Assembly (NCBI GenBank): GCA_963582345.1
Contig: CAUZSN010000108.1
Location: forward strand, 1 to 8,997
Length of the DNA stretch: 8,997 bases
Origin: CAUZSN01 sp963582345
GTDB taxonomy: Bacteria > Planctomycetota > Planctomycetia > Planctomycetales > Planctomycetaceae
Direction: 5' to 3'
Part shown: piece by piece, positions 7,204 through 8,997 of the stretch
Position numbering within the stretch: the first letter of the stretch is position 1
How the letters are laid out: the number at the start of each line of letters is the position of its first letter
The notes under the pieces: model-generated
Told to the model about the DNA's origin: nothing
The model's input: the letters and a program-made list of their open reading frames with translations, nothing else
Databases searched by the model: none
Position numbers and translations under genes: made by a program

Positions 7204-7392
7204 TCAATCTTGTTGATGATTCAATCTCCGTTCGATCGAATCAATTCGTGTCGCAATTTGTCGGAGGTAATCGATGATCACAGCGTGAGTATACTTAGCA
7301 TCGATCCCAACAGGCGAGTCGGGAGAACTAATGTGGGCGATCAAATTTTCAAAGCAATCTCTCGTCTTGGCAAGCGGATCGTTGATCGACAT
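7204..7392 (-). CDS. Small helical protein of unknown function (62 residues)
   Basis: The 62-residue product has no signal peptide, membrane segment or cysteine pair. Residues 31-60 (starting DAKYTHAVII and containing RQIATRIDSIERRLN) form a likely amphipathic helix or short coiled coil with Ile/Leu spacing, so it may dimerise or bind a partner. A strong ribosome binding site, AAGGAGAGG (complement of 7401-7409), lies eight bases before the ATG and supports real translation. Its TGA overlaps an ATG (7202-7204) that begins the extended frame of the propeller gene, in the arrangement TGATG often seen in coupled genes; the more credible propeller start is 111 bases on. Co-transcription with the propeller gene is likely from orientation and spacing. 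I do not recognise the family. Confidence 0.65.
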   Translation of the reverse strand: MSINDPLAKTRDCFENLIAHISSPDSPVGIDAKYTHAVIIDYLRQIATRIDSIERRLNHQQD

Positions 7393-7661
7393 GACCCTTA
7401 CCTCTCCTTAAATATATATGGGTTCGGCAACGCAAATACTTCTCCTCTGATTCAGTCACGCACAATACGGCTAGTCTGTACTGAGAGTCAATCAACAAAC
7501 GGCAATCATCAGTTTGAACTCCGCAAGTCAGATTCCAATGCCGGGGTGTCTCGCAAAGGGCCGCTTGATGAAACTCCGTCCGCCTTATTCTTCAGCGCAC
7601 GACTGAACACCATTAGCAACTGGGTTTGAGAGACTTTGTCGACACTTTCCGTCGGGACGAC

Positions 7662-7690
7662 TAATCGTCATACCAGTCCGATTAATCGTC
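7662..7690. repeat. Direct repeat TAATCGTC x2 at the 3' end of the beta-barrel gene
   Basis: TAATCGTC occurs at 7662-7669 and 7683-7690, the second copy overlapping the stop codon of the minus-strand beta-barrel gene. The left copy also forms a small hairpin GACGA-CTAA-TCGTC (7656-7669). No T run follows in the direction of transcription, so terminator function is unsupported; a small local duplication is an equally good explanation. The rest of the 289-base gap 7393-7681 shows nothing I can interpret. Confidence 0.3.
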
Positions 7691-8461
7691 GTTGTTTCCA
7701 CCGAATTCGATTGTAAATAGGGCGAAGACGCCGATGTCGGGGGTGTCGGAGTTCAAGCCGATTGGCAGAGAAATGCCGACCTCCCAGTGTCTTCCGGGTG
7801 ACTGCCAGTACATTCCAGGCGCCAGGCGAGAAAGAGTCCGGTCTGTCTCGATGTCGACAGCCGCTTCGAGAATGATCACGAACGGCTCATACGTCCTGAA
7901 CACAGCGACGGCCAGTTGACCATTGACTTGGGTCTCCTCGCCGAACTCGGTTGGATCTTCGATTTCCAACCCGGCCGAAAAGTTGAAAAAAACCGTATCA
8001 AGGTCCCGATAAAGTACGAAGAAAGGTTCGTAGATGACCGCCTCCTCACCCACGTCGGTGGTGACACTCGGCAGACCTAAACCCAAACCGAAACCGGCGG
8101 CCCATCCCGTGCATAAATCGTTGCGGAAGTTGTAGTAGACTTCCAGTTCGATGTTGCCCACTCCTTCCGCGTCTTCGCCCCCCATGCGATTAAAGTCAAT
8201 CGGAAATTCTACACCGATTTGAATGTGATCGCTCACTCCGTACTCGAACAGTACGGGCAGTCGAACGTTGTCCTCATTTTCCAGCCCCCGAAAAAAACCC
8301 GTGCTGAATTGCAACTCATGTCGATCCTGAGGATACGCCGTCTCTCCCAGAAATAGTTCCTGTAGGATCTCGTCAACTTTGTCGTCTTCAGCAAATGCCG
8401 GGCAATGGACAACAATGAGAATCACCCACACAGAGCACAGCACACTACGAAGGCCATACAT
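7682..8461 (-). CDS. Outer-membrane beta-barrel protein, Phenol_MetA_deg-like
   Basis: The 259-residue product starts with a clear Sec signal peptide (VWVILIVVHC core, AFA cleavage after residue 24). A short helix with LFLGETAYPQDRHELQF (36-52) follows, a lead-in typical of the family named after the phenol-degradation meta-pathway protein, now often annotated simply as transporter. The remainder alternates amphipathic strands and turns: VRLPVLFEYGVSDHIQIGVEFPI (66-88), NIELEVYYNFR (103-113), AAGFGLGLGLPS (121-132), and a last strand GVFALFTIEFG (244-254). This fits a monomeric barrel of roughly ten to twelve strands in the outer membrane. Family members are suspected of passing hydrophobic compounds, but the substrate here is unknown. 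No good Shine-Dalgarno sequence precedes the ATG, and no in-frame alternative is better. The downstream tail NNDD after the last strand is unusual, since many barrels end in an aromatic residue. Confidence 0.78.
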   Translation of the reverse strand: MYGLRSVLCSVWVILIVVHCPAFAEDDKVDEILQELFLGETAYPQDRHELQFSTGFFRGLENEDNVRLPVLFEYGVSDHIQIGVEFPIDFNRMGGEDAEGVGNIELEVYYNFRNDLCTGWAAGFGLGLGLPSVTTDVGEEAVIYEPFFVLYRDLDTVFFNFSAGLEIEDPTEFGEETQVNGQLAVAVFRTYEPFVIILEAAVDIETDRTLSRLAPGMYWQSPGRHWEVGISLPIGLNSDTPDIGVFALFTIEFGGNNDD

Positions 8462-8997
8462 GAATACTGATACTGTTCTTACTAGTTAGCGATGAGCAGC
8501 GCCCGACTAAACCTTGGACGCATGTAGAACTTTATGTATTTTCGAGGCCTGGAAATAATTTGAGCGATCTTTATTCAATCGCATCAACAGGTTAGATCGG
8601 AAATTCTTTGAGTACGCTTTGCACAAATTACCATCGCTCGCCCAAAAAGGAAGCAAATGCAGTCAATTTCCTCTCTTCGCTCCTGGTCCAACCTCTCTGA
8701 TAACTGTTTACACCACAAACACGGCGGTGAGGAGCTGGAGGCCAGCCAAGTGAGCGACAGACCACGCATCAAGTGATTGGAAAACATTATGCTGAGCCGC
8801 CTGGAATGTGTCCGGTAAAACACGCACGTTGGAGCCCAGGGCGAGATCTGTTCACTGCAGGAGTCAGCCCACTTCTTCGATGTCGGAAATACCGAATCGT
8901 CTGGCAACAGCGATTGACGCTTAACAACGTGTCCCCGCCATAGCCACCAACTTGGCACAAGACAACTGAGCAAAGTGCTGAAGCGTGAAAAACCCGA
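8462..8997. other. Stretch without a supported gene; possible promoter region and decayed sequence
   Basis: These 536 bases contain no gene I can support. The left part (about 8462-8580), upstream of the beta-barrel gene, must include its promoter unless it is co-transcribed from further right, but no well-spaced -35/-10 pair stood out. A 129-codon minus frame at 8584-8973 has a Cys/Trp/Ser/Arg-rich composition unlike the neighbouring genes and no ribosome binding site. A different minus frame (8708-8851) reads more like protein but is interrupted by stops upstream, so a decayed gene is possible. Confidence 0.4.

Noticed and set aside
7132..7629. Plus-strand frame of 165 codons across the propeller leader, the small gene and the gap
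   Set aside because: It overlaps a better supported minus-strand gene with a strong ribosome binding site; its product is rich in Ser/Asn/Arg without domain character.
8584..8973. Minus-strand frame of 129 codons near the right edge
   Set aside because: Its composition (many Cys, Trp, Ser, Arg), missing ribosome binding site and lack of any domain suggest a chance frame.
1..8997. CRISPR array, insertion sequence, attachment site, tRNA or rRNA
   Set aside because: I saw no regularly spaced repeats, no transposase motifs or terminal inverted repeats, and no tRNA-like cloverleaf or rRNA segments on reading both strands.

Overview
The window looks like a chromosomal segment of a Gram-negative environmental bacterium, most likely a planctomycete (Pirellulales-like). 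This is inferred from three things: a secreted PQQ-type beta-propeller protein that opens with the W-x-x-FRGP-x-G-x-G signature very common in that phylum, a membrane protein ending in a zinc ribbon of a style I associate with planctomycetes, and loosely packed genes with moderate base composition. No phylogenetic marker (rRNA, tRNA, ribosomal protein) is present, so the assignment is tentative.

Layout. Positions 1-165 hold an open frame cut by the left edge, possibly the tail of an unrecognised protein. An M24-family metallohydrolase (248-1510, minus) and a secreted GH78 alpha-L-rhamnosidase (1760-4891, plus) are transcribed divergently from a 249-base region. That region contains an AT-rich core with an inverted repeat and a possible 36-codon small ORF just ahead of the rhamnosidase. 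After the rhamnosidase comes a six-helix membrane protein with a C-terminal zinc ribbon (about 5002-5723, plus), broken by a frameshift at an A5 run. Converging on it is the PQQ-type propeller protein (5822-7093, minus), preceded on the same strand by a 62-residue helical protein with a strong ribosome binding site (7204-7392). Further right lies an outer-membrane beta-barrel protein (7682-8461, minus). The last ~540 bases hold no gene I can support.

How the genes may work together. The rhamnosidase would trim terminal L-rhamnose from plant or algal glycans in the periplasm or outside the cell. The divergent M24 enzyme is cytoplasmic, and shared control with the rhamnosidase is possible but unproven. 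The propeller protein and the beta-barrel are both exported cell-envelope proteins of unknown substrate, and nothing ties them to the rhamnosidase pathway. I see no mobile element, CRISPR array, phage gene or defence cassette, and no clear evidence of a new multi-gene system. The points most worth following are the split membrane protein, the M24 enzyme that keeps its metal ligands but appears to lack the usual auxiliary histidines, and the operator-like repeat between the divergent genes.
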